From Oceanospirillum sp048268485 (GTDB lineage: Bacteria > Pseudomonadota > Gammaproteobacteria > Pseudomonadales > Halomonadaceae): 64,000 nt of DNA. Made by a program: the position numbers and the translations under genes. The stretch covers positions 62,001-126,000 of the forward strand of contig JBLWVL010000002.1 of NCBI GenBank assembly GCA_048268485.1. Reading direction: 5' to 3'. The notes below the pieces were generated by a model. That model had not been told where the DNA came from. It made no database searches and worked only from the letters and a program-made list of their open reading frames with translations. Of this stretch, positions 53,999 to 63,765 are shown in pieces (positions within the stretch are counted from its first letter, which is position 1; each line of letters begins with the position of its first letter).

Positions 53999-54799
53999 TT
54001 ACTGTGCCCCCGGTTTTTGTCTGTGGTCAGTTTGCTTCTCTAGGAGGTGTTTTAGCAACACATTGTAAGCATGCACACCTCTACTCTGCGCATCCAACAT
54101 TGAAGGTGGCATCCCAGCCATACTTGCATCACGGAACTTAGTATCAACCGGAATCATAGAATTCCAGATATTATCCGGGTACGTATTGCGCAGCAGACGA
54201 AGACTCTGGACAGAAGCCTGTGTTCGGCGATCATACAGTGTCGGTACAACTGTGTAAGGCAGCTCATTTTTACGCGCACGAGTGACCATACTCAGAGTCC
54301 GCATCATACGCTCAAGCCCCTTAATAGCCAGGAACTCGGTTTGTACAGGAATAATAAGGTGCTGGGCTGAAGCAAGAGCATTAATCATCAATAAGCCAAG
54401 CACAGGAGGGCTGTCAATCAGAACATAGTCAAAGCGATTCCAGAGTAAAGCTAAGGCACGGGATATCACCAGTCCCATCCCTCCCTGAGAACTCACCTGA
54501 CGCTCCAAAGTTGCCAGCGCAGTGGAGGCAGGAATAAGCTTCAGGCGGTCATGACCAGTATCCATTAACAGGCTTTCCGGCAAATCAGGCGGAATATCTT
54601 TACCCTGTTGAAACAGGTCGTACGCACTTCTTTGAAGGCCATCGGGATCATATTTAAAATAACTGGTCAGAGAACCATGCGGATCCAAATCGAGCAGCAG
54701 CACCTGGTGCCCCTGGTCTGCCAATAGGCCACCGAGGGTTACAGTTGATGTCGTTTTACCGACGCCACCTTTCTGATTGGCAACTGCCCAAACATGCAT
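53999..54799 (-). CDS. parC: ParA-family ATPase, ParC/Soj-like
   Basis: 266 residues, deviant Walker A NQKGGVGKTTS (about 8-18), DLDPHGSLTSYF, YVLIDSPPVLGLL. ParA proteins at this position (PA1462 in Pseudomonas, ParC in Vibrio) place chemotaxis arrays at the cell pole. It is not FlhG/FleN, whose N-terminus (GGKGGVGKTN…DADLGLANVD) differs. GGGATAC precedes the ATG. Confidence 0.88.
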   Translation of the reverse strand: MHVWAVANQKGGVGKTTSTVTLGGLLADQGHQVLLLDLDPHGSLTSYFKYDPDGLQRSAYDLFQQGKDIPPDLPESLLMDTGHDRLKLIPASTALATLERQVSSQGGMGLVISRALALLWNRFDYVLIDSPPVLGLLMINALASAQHLIIPVQTEFLAIKGLERMMRTLSMVTRARKNELPYTVVPTLYDRRTQASVQSLRLLRNTYPDNIWNSMIPVDTKFRDASMAGMPPSMLDAQSRGVHAYNVLLKHLLEKQTDHRQKPGAQ

Positions 54800-54847
54800 G
54801 AAAGTATCCCTTATATGCCAGTTATTATTGCTTTAATTATTTCAGTC

Positions 54848-55972
54848 TTACCGTGATACATCAGTCGACAAGCGATACCCGATATCACTCAGATTAAGCA
54901 CTTCATCAGATAAACCAGCCTTCGCCACGGCCATAGGCATACCATATATAACAGAGCTATCTTCGTCCTGGGACCATATTGTTGCTCCATGCTCTTTCAG
55001 CATGCGACAACCATCGCGCCCGTCAGCTCCCATTCCTGTCATGATAACCCCAAGAATATTCCCTTTTACAGCATTTGCTGCAGAGCCAAAGGTGACATCA
55101 ACACAAGGCTTGTAGTTTAAGCGTTCATCTCCCGATAAGATACGGACACTACTACCACGCTTATCAACAACCATCTGCTTACCGCCAGGCGCCAATAAAG
55201 CTAAGCCAGGTTTTAACACGTCACCATCCTGGGCTTCTTTTACCTTAATCTTGCACAAGCCATTCAGGCGTTCAGCAAATGCTCCTGTAAATGCAGCAGG
55301 CATATGTTGAACCAGAAGTAACGGCGCTGGAAAATTTTCAGGCAATTGCGCTAAAACAGTTTGCAAAGCCATTGGCCCACCAGTAGAGGTACCAATAACA
55401 ACCAGATCAAAGTGCCTTGGCTGCGGCTTACTACTTTTTACAGGTGCAACCCGTTTTGGTGTTTCAACCTGTCCCGGCGCAGAAGATGGCTTAGTTGCAG
55501 GTCGGGCAGAACTGAGTGAACTTCGGCGCTCAGGCCTGGCAATATGCCTTGCAGAAGGAGCCAAAGCTCCCCGCTTACTACGCGATACCTCAATTACTTT
55601 TTCACAAAGTGCTTTAGCTAACTCATCAGGTCGCCGGGATATGTCTTCAAAGTTTTTCGGCAGGTAGTCTACAGCACCAGCTTCAAGCGCACCCAGCGTG
55701 ATTCTTGCGCCTTCATGGGTAAGAGAAGAAAACATAAGTACCGGCACAGGAGCTTTTTGCATGATTTCACGCACAGCTGAGATGCCATCCAGTACCGGCA
55801 TTTCATAATCCATAGTGATAACATCAGGCTTAAGCTCAATTGCCTTTTCAACAGCCTCACGGCCGTTGCTTGCGGTTCCAATCGGTTTAATGCGAGCATC
55901 GGTGCTTAACAGTTCACAAACTCGACGTCGAAAAAAACCAGAATCATCAACCACTAAAACCGTTATTGGCAT
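54848..55972 (-). CDS. cheB: Chemotaxis methylesterase/deamidase CheB
   Basis: 374 residues: receiver (about 1-125, phospho-acceptor Asp55 in TMDYEMPVLDG), linker (about 125-185, basic and Pro-rich), methylesterase domain with GTSTGGP serine, QHMPAAF histidine and MTGMGADGRDG aspartate. It removes receptor methyl groups. AAGGACC precedes the ATG, 18 bases after cheA. Confidence 0.95.
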   Translation of the reverse strand: MPITVLVVDDSGFFRRRVCELLSTDARIKPIGTASNGREAVEKAIELKPDVITMDYEMPVLDGISAVREIMQKAPVPVLMFSSLTHEGARITLGALEAGAVDYLPKNFEDISRRPDELAKALCEKVIEVSRSKRGALAPSARHIARPERRSSLSSARPATKPSSAPGQVETPKRVAPVKSSKPQPRHFDLVVIGTSTGGPMALQTVLAQLPENFPAPLLLVQHMPAAFTGAFAERLNGLCKIKVKEAQDGDVLKPGLALLAPGGKQMVVDKRGSSVRILSGDERLNYKPCVDVTFGSAANAVKGNILGVIMTGMGADGRDGCRMLKEHGATIWSQDEDSSVIYGMPMAVAKAGLSDEVLNLSDIGYRLSTDVSR

Positions 55973-55990
55973 ATCAGGTCCTTAAACCCC

Positions 55991-58147
55991 TTATCGCGCA
56001 CTTTTGGCATAATGCTTGAGTACTCCCGGAATATCCAGAATCAGAGCAATACGGCCATCACCTGTAATTGTAGCACCTGCCATACCCGGAGTTCCGTGCA
56101 GCATTTCACCCAGAGGTTTAATTACAACCTCTTCCTGGCCTATTAGCTGATCAACAACGAAACCTACTTTCTGAGTACCAACGGACACAACAACAACATG
56201 AGCATTTTTAAGTTCACGACTCACATCAGAACCCTGTACCAGCCACTCTTTCAGATAGAACAGGGGTAACGTTTTTTCACGAATGACCAAAACTTCCTGG
56301 CCATCAACAATATTAGCGCGGGAAATATCGAGCTGAAAAATCTCGTTCACATTGACCAACGGCAGCGCAAAAGTCTGCTGGCCCAGCATAACCATAAGAG
56401 TTGGCATAATTGCCAGGGTCAGAGGTACCTTAATAATAATCTTGGAACCTTTACCCTCTTCTGACCAGACATTGATAGTACCATTCAATTGTGAAATTTT
56501 AGTTTTCACAACATCCATGCCAACCCCACGGCCGGATACATCCGATATCTCTTCTTTGGTAGAAAGGCCCGCTGCAAAAATCAGGTTAAAGGCTTCCTGG
56601 TCGGTGAGACGGTCTGCTGCATCCTGGTCCAGCTGACCTTTTTCCACTGCCTTGTTTCGCAAGACCTGAGGGTTCATACCAGCGCCATCATCACTGATAG
56701 TAAGCAGAATATGATCCCCTTCCTGTTCCGCTGACAGAACAACCTCTCCAACTCGCGGCTTGCCTTTTTGCTCGCGATCATCCGGGTTCTCAATACCATG
56801 ATCAACCGCGTTACGCACCAAGTGAATTAGTGGGTCAGCGAGTGCTTCAACAAGGTTTTTATCAAGATCCGTATCTTCGCCTATTAGCCGAAGATTAATT
56901 TCTTTTTTCAGTTTACGGGAGAGGTCACGTACAACCCTCGGAAAACGACCAAACACCTTCTTAATCGGTTGCATCCGAGTCTTCATCACCGAGGTCTGAA
57001 GGTCAGCTGTAACAACATCAAGGTTTGATACTGCTTTAGCAACTTCAGAATCGGAGCTTTGACCACCAAGACGAACCAAGCGATTGCGAACCAATACAAG
57101 TTCACCAACCATATTCATAATATCGTCAAGCCGGCTTGTATCGACACGAACTGTTGTTTCTGCCGCCGGTGCCGTTTCTTTCTTGGGTGCAACTTTTTTC
57201 TCGGCAGCAGGTGCAGGCGGCTTAGCCGGCACTGCAGCTTTTGGTGTTGCCACAGCCTTCTTAGGAGCGGAATCAGTACCTTTCTCAGGCTCCTTAGCAA
57301 CCTCTTTACTTAAATCTGGCTGAGTAGGGGAGCTACTCTTGCCATGCAACTGATCAAGTAGGGCTTCGAATTCATCATCGGTGATAAGGTCATCACCGCC
57401 TTCGGCAGCAGGTGCTTTAGGTTTAGGCTCTTCAACGACTGGTGCAGGTGGTTTCCCTGAACCATGCAGCTGATCCAAAAGAGCTTCAAATTCATCTTCT
57501 GTAATATCATCATCACCAGAAGCAGCGGCATCCAAAGGTGCTACGGCCTCAGGCGATGTACTGCCAGATACAGATGATGCTGCAGTTGGAGCTCCACCAT
57601 CATGCAAAGCATCAAGAAGAGACTCAAACTCAGCATCAGTAATATCACCTTCAGCATCTTGAACAGCCGAGATCGGCGGCTCTACTGGCTGCTCAGGTTC
57701 AGGCTCCGGCGCAGAAGCGGCTACTTCAGCCTCAGAAACAATATCTTCAGTTTCAGCCTCAGGTTTGGCAAAGAACTCTAGCTGCAAGATTAACTCAGGA
57801 TCAGCGTTCTCTGGCATCTGTCCTGCACGGACTTCGTCAAACATTTCATTAACGGTATCCAGTGCACTAAGCACAGTATCCATCAATTCAGGCGTCACCG
57901 TCCTCTGATGCTTTCTTAAAGTATCAAAAACGTTTTCCGCAACGTGGCAACAATCAACCAAGGGTGTGAGCTGGAGGAAACCCGCACCACCTTTGACGGT
58001 ATGAAACCCCCGAAAAATGGCATTCAGGAGATCAGGATCATCAGGAGACTGCTCCAGATCGACTAACTGCTCGGATAGTAACTCTAGGATTTCGCCTGCT
58101 TCAATTAAGAAATCCTGCAAAATATCCTGATCGACTTCAAAGCTCAT
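55991..58147 (-). CDS. cheA: Chemotaxis histidine kinase CheA with triple linker motif
   Basis: 718 residues: P1 Hpt domain (1-105, phospho-His49 in FRGFHTVKGGAG), linker (about 130-330), P3 dimerisation (about 335-395, MNMVGELVLVRNRL), P4 kinase (about 395-575, LVRNAVDHGIE, SDDGAGM, GRGVGMDVVK), P5 CheW-like (about 580-712). No clear P2 CheY-binding domain; instead the linker has three copies of a motif like ITDDEFEALLDQLHG (about 168-183, 214-229, 255-270). AGGAGAAG precedes the ATG. Confidence 0.95.
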   Translation of the reverse strand: MSFEVDQDILQDFLIEAGEILELLSEQLVDLEQSPDDPDLLNAIFRGFHTVKGGAGFLQLTPLVDCCHVAENVFDTLRKHQRTVTPELMDTVLSALDTVNEMFDEVRAGQMPENADPELILQLEFFAKPEAETEDIVSEAEVAASAPEPEPEQPVEPPISAVQDAEGDITDAEFESLLDALHDGGAPTAASSVSGSTSPEAVAPLDAAASGDDDITEDEFEALLDQLHGSGKPPAPVVEEPKPKAPAAEGGDDLITDDEFEALLDQLHGKSSSPTQPDLSKEVAKEPEKGTDSAPKKAVATPKAAVPAKPPAPAAEKKVAPKKETAPAAETTVRVDTSRLDDIMNMVGELVLVRNRLVRLGGQSSDSEVAKAVSNLDVVTADLQTSVMKTRMQPIKKVFGRFPRVVRDLSRKLKKEINLRLIGEDTDLDKNLVEALADPLIHLVRNAVDHGIENPDDREQKGKPRVGEVVLSAEQEGDHILLTISDDGAGMNPQVLRNKAVEKGQLDQDAADRLTDQEAFNLIFAAGLSTKEEISDVSGRGVGMDVVKTKISQLNGTINVWSEEGKGSKIIIKVPLTLAIMPTLMVMLGQQTFALPLVNVNEIFQLDISRANIVDGQEVLVIREKTLPLFYLKEWLVQGSDVSRELKNAHVVVVSVGTQKVGFVVDQLIGQEEVVIKPLGEMLHGTPGMAGATITGDGRIALILDIPGVLKHYAKSAR

Positions 58148-58159
58148 CCATACTTCTCC

Positions 58160-58948
58160 TTAAAAGCCGAGACTCGACAGCAGGTCATCAACTTCATCCT
58201 GCCCGGAAACAACATCTTTCCGCTGTTCTGCATTAATAATCGGCCCTTCAGGAGCATGCGCTTCTTCAGTAATCCGATCACTCGTGTCACGCTGAATACC
58301 GGTAATCTGATCAACCTGACCTGCCATGCAAACCAAATTCACAAGATTTTCTTCTATTTCCTGCACCAGAGTGATGACTTTAATCAGGACCTGACCTGTC
58401 AGGTCCTGATAACCCTGGGCCAAAAGAATCTCGTTAAAATTAGACGATAATGTACCTGCCTGGTCTTCGGCTTCCTTCAAAAAACCATCAATCTTACGGT
58501 ACAGACTGCGAAATTCGTCAGGTTTCATCTCACGGCGGACAAGACGTGCCCAATCCTTGCGTAGCGACGAAGCCTGTTCGCTTAATCGCTCTGCGACTGG
58601 AGCACTTTCATCAACCTTGTCCATTGTCTGATTCGCAGCATCCTGGGTCATTCTAATGACGTAATTAAGGCGATCCGTCGCATTTGCCATTTGAGACATT
58701 TTCTCAGAAGCAGGATTCCCAGCACCAACATCAATGTGGAAATTGGTAATAGCATCATGTAAAGCACGAGTCAGACGACCCACTTCCAGGTACAAATTTT
58801 TGTTTCGTTCGTCATTAATCCGCTGGATCAGATTCACGGCGTCACTAAGCTGACCGCTTTCTACTTTCTCCAGAAGCTCAGAAGTACTTTCTTTCAGTAT
58901 CTGCTCGAACTCACTAAATTGTTCTTCACCTGGGCTTTTCAGAGCCAT
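58160..58948 (-). CDS. cheZ: CheY phosphatase CheZ
   Basis: 262 residues, mainly helical. The catalytic segment is AQGYQDLTGQV (Gln acting on CheY-P), and the C-terminal CheY-binding helix ends DDLLSSLGF. The protein is longer than the E. coli one (214). It follows cheY by 55 bases. Confidence 0.93.
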   Translation of the reverse strand: MALKSPGEEQFSEFEQILKESTSELLEKVESGQLSDAVNLIQRINDERNKNLYLEVGRLTRALHDAITNFHIDVGAGNPASEKMSQMANATDRLNYVIRMTQDAANQTMDKVDESAPVAERLSEQASSLRKDWARLVRREMKPDEFRSLYRKIDGFLKEAEDQAGTLSSNFNEILLAQGYQDLTGQVLIKVITLVQEIEENLVNLVCMAGQVDQITGIQRDTSDRITEEAHAPEGPIINAEQRKDVVSGQDEVDDLLSSLGF

Positions 58949-59003
58949 AACCTGAAACCTTCTTCGTAATAAATGTCTTTTCTGGCCGCGTCAAAACAAT
59001 AAT

Positions 59004-59393
59004 TTACTGTTGCTCAATACGCTCAAAAATTTTCTCAATCTTTTCTTTGAGAACAGCTGCAGTAAATGGTTTAACAATATAACCATTAACACCAGCCTGA
59101 GCGGCGGCAACAATCTGCTCGCGTTTTGCTTCCGCTGTAACCATGAGAATAGGCAGATCTTTTAATTTAGGATCAGCACGACAAGTTTTGAGCAGGTCGA
59201 AACCTGTCATACCCGGCATATTCCAATCCGTTACCAAAAAATCAAAGTTGCCCGTTTCCAACAAAGGAATAGCGGTCAGACCATCATCTGCTTCATGCGT
59301 GTTAGTAAAACCTAAGTCACGAAGCAGGTTTTTGACAATCCGTCTCATGGTGGAAAAATCATCCACAATGAGAATTTTCATATTCTTATCCAA
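59004..59393 (-). CDS. cheY: Chemotaxis response regulator CheY
   Basis: 129 residues, single receiver: acidic pair Asp11-Asp12, phospho-acceptor Asp56 in VTDWNMPG, MVTAEAK threonine and YIVKPF lysine. It carries the signal to the motor switch. A TTG start at 59393 with GGAGG five to six bases upstream gives MDKNMKIL, a usual start; GTG 59405 or ATG 59381 are alternatives. Confidence 0.93.
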   Translation of the reverse strand: MDKNMKILIVDDFSTMRRIVKNLLRDLGFTNTHEADDGLTAIPLLETGNFDFLVTDWNMPGMTGFDLLKTCRADPKLKDLPILMVTAEAKREQIVAAAQAGVNGYIVKPFTAAVLKEKIEKIFERIEQQ

Positions 59394-59467
59394 GGCAACC
59401 TCCACTCACCCAATTTGCCACTACTAGAATACTACAATTATTCATTTATCAAATATATATAATGTGA

Positions 59468-60196
59468 TTACTTCCACTCAGATAATCTTGATCTGAGCCG
59501 TAATGCAGCCTGACTGTGTATCTGGCTGACTCTTGACTCACTTACATTCAGGACTGAACCAATTTCTTTCAGATTAAGCCCCTCTGTGTAATACAGCGCC
59601 AAAACCATTTGCTCCCGCTCTGGCAAACCTGCTATCGCCTCTGCAAGTGCCTCCTGAAACGCACCACCTTCTACGGCAGTTTCAGGTATAGGGGAGCTCT
59701 CATCCGGTAACTCAAAACTACTGTCTTCATTACCGGTAATTTCATCAAAACTGAATAGCTTAGTCCCTGCGGTGTCCTGGATATAGTGGTTATATTCTTC
59801 AACCGTAACACCCATCTCCTCAGCGATCTCATGATCTCTGGCATCTCTGCCCGTTCTGATCTCAACTTGTTTAATTGCATCTGTGACACGGCGGCTATTA
59901 CGATGCACTGAACGTGGAGCCCAATCATACCGGCGGACCTCATCCAACATCGCCCCACGAATCCGTATTGACGCATAGGTTTCAAAGCTGGCCCCCTTCG
60001 AATCATCAAATTTTTGCGATGCTTCGATCAGGCCTATCATCCCTGCCTGAATAAGGTCATCAAGCATAACAGTCTGAGGCAAGCGCCCCAGAAGGTGTTG
60101 AGCAACTTTTTTGACCAGAGGCGCATACTTCTCCACCAGATCACTTGCTACCATCCTACCTGCGTAGTACGTCCCCGAACTCATCACCAAAGCCAT
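59468..60196 (-). CDS. fliA: Flagellar sigma factor FliA (sigma-28)
   Basis: 242 residues: region 2 (VEKYAPLVKKVAQHLLGRLP, DDLIQAGMIGLIEASQKFD), region 3 and region 4 (LNVSESRVSQIHSQAALRL). It directs late flagellar and chemotaxis genes. The ATG at 60196 has AGGAGG nine bases upstream and lies 19 bases after the flhF stop; the longer frame to 60421 lies inside flhF and is rejected. In related genomes fleN/flhG stands between flhF and fliA; here it is absent. Confidence 0.94.
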   Translation of the reverse strand: MALVMSSGTYYAGRMVASDLVEKYAPLVKKVAQHLLGRLPQTVMLDDLIQAGMIGLIEASQKFDDSKGASFETYASIRIRGAMLDEVRRYDWAPRSVHRNSRRVTDAIKQVEIRTGRDARDHEIAEEMGVTVEEYNHYIQDTAGTKLFSFDEITGNEDSSFELPDESSPIPETAVEGGAFQEALAEAIAGLPEREQMVLALYYTEGLNLKEIGSVLNVSESRVSQIHSQAALRLRSRLSEWK

Positions 60197-60215
60197 AGAT
60201 AGTGACCTCCTGCCT

Positions 60216-61484
60216 CTATCGATCTGGGACTTCGTTAGTCTCAGAACTCTCCAGCAGCTCAAGAGCCTTGCTAAGCAAAATTCCTGAATCACCAACGCGA
60301 AGATCATCAGGTATTTTCTGCCCACTTGACAAATAAGCAAGAGGCAAACGATTGTCGGCAATAAGGCTGATAACCTCCCCACCACTACTGGCCTCATCAA
60401 GCTTCGTAACAACGCAGCCATTTAACCCATGATTTCTATAGGTATCATAAGTAGCCTGTAATACCTGCTGCTGACTGGTTGCACTGAAAACCAAATATTT
60501 TCGAATACGCACAGATGCAGTTTCCAGCAGTGAAAACTGCTCCTGCATATTTGGATCTTGAACACTCAGACCTGCAGTATCAATCAACACCAATGCCTTA
60601 CTTTTCAAAGACTTAAGCGTAGCATCAAGCGTATTTTTCTCATCAACAACTCTTACAGGAACACCCAAAATACGACCAAAAGTGCGCAACTGCTCGTATG
60701 CTGCAACCCGGTAACAATCAGTTGTAACAAGCGCAAGACCATCGGGCCCATATTTTAAAACATATCGTGCTGCGAGCTTACCAATTGTTGTCGTCTTACC
60801 AACACCAGTCGGCCCCATCAAAGCGACAATGCCACCCTGATCAACAACATCAGATCCCGTTGTAAGAATGCCGGCCCGAATCTGCTCAACAGCTTCATCC
60901 CAGGCCGAAGAAAACTCAGCGTCGTCGGAAAGATCGGCAGACTCGACAATTCGCGCAGAGAAATGCTCTGAAAGCCCCATGCGTCTGAGGCGTTTATACA
61001 TCATTGCCTCAACCGGCTTACGCTCTGCTATTGAGTCTTTCATCTGCTCGCGGAGAAGTTCACGCAGCCCCTGAATCTCTGACTGCATCGCTCTCATCGC
61101 TGCATCTTCCGGACTTTGGCGCCGGGTTTTAGATTCAAGAGTATCAACCATAGCCTCAGCCTGATCAAACTGACGCTCTTTAGCTTTAGCCTGAAAAGCA
61201 TTCTCAAGACGCTCCGGGCTTTGCCCACCACCAGCATTCTCAATAACATCTTTCGCCTTAGCCAGCGCCCCAGCCAAAGAGTCCGTCAGCGCGTCACTAT
61301 TTTCCGGATCAATACGCTCACTTGGCTCACGCAGAATACTGGCGTCGTAGTCGACAGCCGTTACAATCTCAACACCACCAGCTACTTTGTTATTCGACAG
61401 AATAGCGGCGTCAGCACCAAACTCATCACGCACCAACTTCATGGCTTGACGCATATCAGGAGCAAAGAAACGTTTAACCTTCAT
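60216..61484 (-). CDS. flhF: Flagellar polar-placement GTPase FlhF
   Basis: 422 residues: N-terminal B domain (MKVKRFFAPDMRQAMKLVRD opening), helical N domain, and SRP-type GTPase with G1 GPTGVGKTT (224-232), DTAG (IDTAGLS) and KLDEA motifs. FlhF sets the polar site and number of flagella, normally with FlhG as its GTPase activator. GGGGATT precedes the ATG. Confidence 0.94.
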   Translation of the reverse strand: MKVKRFFAPDMRQAMKLVRDEFGADAAILSNNKVAGGVEIVTAVDYDASILREPSERIDPENSDALTDSLAGALAKAKDVIENAGGGQSPERLENAFQAKAKERQFDQAEAMVDTLESKTRRQSPEDAAMRAMQSEIQGLRELLREQMKDSIAERKPVEAMMYKRLRRMGLSEHFSARIVESADLSDDAEFSSAWDEAVEQIRAGILTTGSDVVDQGGIVALMGPTGVGKTTTIGKLAARYVLKYGPDGLALVTTDCYRVAAYEQLRTFGRILGVPVRVVDEKNTLDATLKSLKSKALVLIDTAGLSVQDPNMQEQFSLLETASVRIRKYLVFSATSQQQVLQATYDTYRNHGLNGCVVTKLDEASSGGEVISLIADNRLPLAYLSSGQKIPDDLRVGDSGILLSKALELLESSETNEVPDR

Positions 61485-61549
61485 AAATCCCCGTATCCTT
61501 CGTTATTCTCGTAGCCATGGAGCATATCCCAACCACATAAAAGACAAGT

Positions 61550-63667
61550 TTATTGCTGTCCTACAGTAGCAACAATAGTAATCTGTTTATTATCAGGAAT
61601 CTCCTGATATGAAAGAACATGAACAGATTGAGCACTGTAGCGGACAAATCTGGCAAGGACTTGCCGTATCGGTGCAGCCACCACTAACACCGCCGGGTTA
61701 CCCATCATCTCTTGTTGCTGCGATACTTCAGCCAGCGATTGCTGCAACCTTTCAGCCATTGCCGGTTCTAAAATCAGGTTATCATCAACATTTGATTGTG
61801 CGGCCTGCTGCACTGACTGAAGCAAGATTTGTTCCAACTGTGGCTCAAGAGTAATAACAGGAAGATCTGTACTTGGCCCACAAATTGACTGAACAATAGA
61901 CCGGGACAAGGCCACACGCACAGCAGAGGTCATTTGACCAATATCCCGAGTCGACTGAGCCGTCTCAATCAATGACTGAGCAATGGTTCTGAAGTCACGA
62001 ATAGAAACACTTTCCTGCAGTAAGCTCTGAATAATCTTCAGCAATTGATTCAAACTAACACAGTCGGGTACAAGCTGTTCAGCAAGTTTCGGTGAATGAC
62101 TGGAAAGCGCATCCATCAGGTGCTGAATATCATCATGCCCAATTAACTCATGAGCATAATTCTGCATAATCTGATTCAACTGAGTAGCAATAACAGTACT
62201 GGAATCAACAACCGTATACCCTAAAGCCTGCGCCTCGTCTCTCTCCTGAGCTTCAACCCAAACAGCATCCAAACCAAAAGCAGGATCTTTACCCTCAATC
62301 CCTGAGATCTCCCCAAAAACCTGACCCGGGTTAATAGCCATCTCACGATCCGGATAAACTTCAGCCTCGGCAACGACAACACCTTTCAGCAGAATACGGT
62401 AAATTGTCGGAGAAAGCTCCAAATTATCCCGAATATGGACAGATGGCACCAAGAACCCCAGCTCCTGAGATAGTTTCTTACGAATGCCCTTGATACGCCC
62501 TAAAAGCTGACCACCCTGGTTCTTATCCACCAAAGGAATTAGACGATAGCCCACTTCAAGACCTAAAAGGTCGATCATAGGAACATCGCTCCATCCCAGC
62601 TCTTTCTGATTAACAGCTGCTTCGTCCGGTAAAGGCATATCCGGAGCCTTTTGCTTGGATGCCAACTCCTGCGCAACCTTTTTAGCAGTATAATACTTGA
62701 TCGCATACGCCCCTAAACCAGCTGCAGCAGCCAGCCCCAGGAAAGCAACATGCGGCATACCGGGAATAACGCCCATCAAAGTCAGAATAACAGCAGTAAC
62801 TGTCAGGGCCTGAGGCGTGGCAAACATCTGCCCACCGACCTGCTGACCAATGCTCTGATCGCTGTTAACACGGGTCACCATGATAGCCGCAGCCACAGAG
62901 AGCAGTAGCGATGGTATTTGAGCAACCAAGCCATCACCAATGGTAAGAAGCACGTACTTCTCCAGAGCATCAGAAAACTCAAGATCATGCTGCATCATGC
63001 CGATACCTAAACCACCAAGTACGTTAATCACCAGGATTAATATACCTGCGACAGCATCACCACGGACGAATTTACTGGCACCGTCCATTGCACCATAGAA
63101 GTCCGCTTCATTAGCAACGTCCGCCCGTCGCTGCTTTGCCTCTTCCTGATTAATCAAGCCAGCATTCAGGTCAGCATCAATAGCCATCTGCTTGCCCGGC
63201 ATAGCATCCAAGGTAAAACGAGCACTCACCTCTGAAATACGGCCAGCACCTTTCGTGATTACCACAAAGTTAATAATCATCAGGATAAGAAATACAACAA
63301 GACCGACAACATAGTTACCGCCAATCAGAACAGCACCAAAGGCCTCAATCACCTTACCCGCTGCATCGCCACCCTCATGCCCGTTAAGCAAGACAATACG
63401 CGTCGATGCTACATTCAGCGCCAATCGTAAAAGCGTGGCAACCAGGAGTATGGTAGGAAAAACGGCAAAATCCAGTGGCCTCAACGAATAAACAGCCACC
63501 AAAAGAATAATAATTGACAGGGCGATATTGAAGGTAAACAGCATGTCCAGCAGTAATACCGGAACAGGCAGTGTCATCATCCCAAGCAATACAAGGATAA
63601 GTACGGGAATCCCTAGTCCCGTCAACGGCAAGCTTTTCAACCTGTCTATTATTTGAGTGCGTTCCAT
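61550..63667 (-). CDS. flhA: Flagellar export apparatus protein FlhA
   Basis: 705 residues: eight N-terminal membrane spans (about 15-330), the FHIPEP signature RISEVSARFTLDAMPGKQM, then the cytoplasmic nonamer-forming domain (about 360-705). It is the export gate component of the flagellar type III system. AGGGCAAT precedes the ATG; flhB ends 98 bases upstream. Confidence 0.96.
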   Translation of the reverse strand: MERTQIIDRLKSLPLTGLGIPVLILVLLGMMTLPVPVLLLDMLFTFNIALSIIILLVAVYSLRPLDFAVFPTILLVATLLRLALNVASTRIVLLNGHEGGDAAGKVIEAFGAVLIGGNYVVGLVVFLILMIINFVVITKGAGRISEVSARFTLDAMPGKQMAIDADLNAGLINQEEAKQRRADVANEADFYGAMDGASKFVRGDAVAGILILVINVLGGLGIGMMQHDLEFSDALEKYVLLTIGDGLVAQIPSLLLSVAAAIMVTRVNSDQSIGQQVGGQMFATPQALTVTAVILTLMGVIPGMPHVAFLGLAAAAGLGAYAIKYYTAKKVAQELASKQKAPDMPLPDEAAVNQKELGWSDVPMIDLLGLEVGYRLIPLVDKNQGGQLLGRIKGIRKKLSQELGFLVPSVHIRDNLELSPTIYRILLKGVVVAEAEVYPDREMAINPGQVFGEISGIEGKDPAFGLDAVWVEAQERDEAQALGYTVVDSSTVIATQLNQIMQNYAHELIGHDDIQHLMDALSSHSPKLAEQLVPDCVSLNQLLKIIQSLLQESVSIRDFRTIAQSLIETAQSTRDIGQMTSAVRVALSRSIVQSICGPSTDLPVITLEPQLEQILLQSVQQAAQSNVDDNLILEPAMAERLQQSLAEVSQQQEMMGNPAVLVVAAPIRQVLARFVRYSAQSVHVLSYQEIPDNKQITIVATVGQQ

Positions 63668-63765
63668 TATTGCCCTTGTCTGCTGGCATTTTAAATTAAA
63701 ATTTTTTGGCTATGCTACCAACAATACTATAACAGTCAAAGCTTTAAGCAACTGCTTAAATTTCT

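Noticed and set aside
60197..60421. N-terminal extension of FliA to 317 residues
   Set aside because: The extension is the flhF coding region read in another frame; the ATG at 60196 has an AGGAGG site and gives the normal FliA start.
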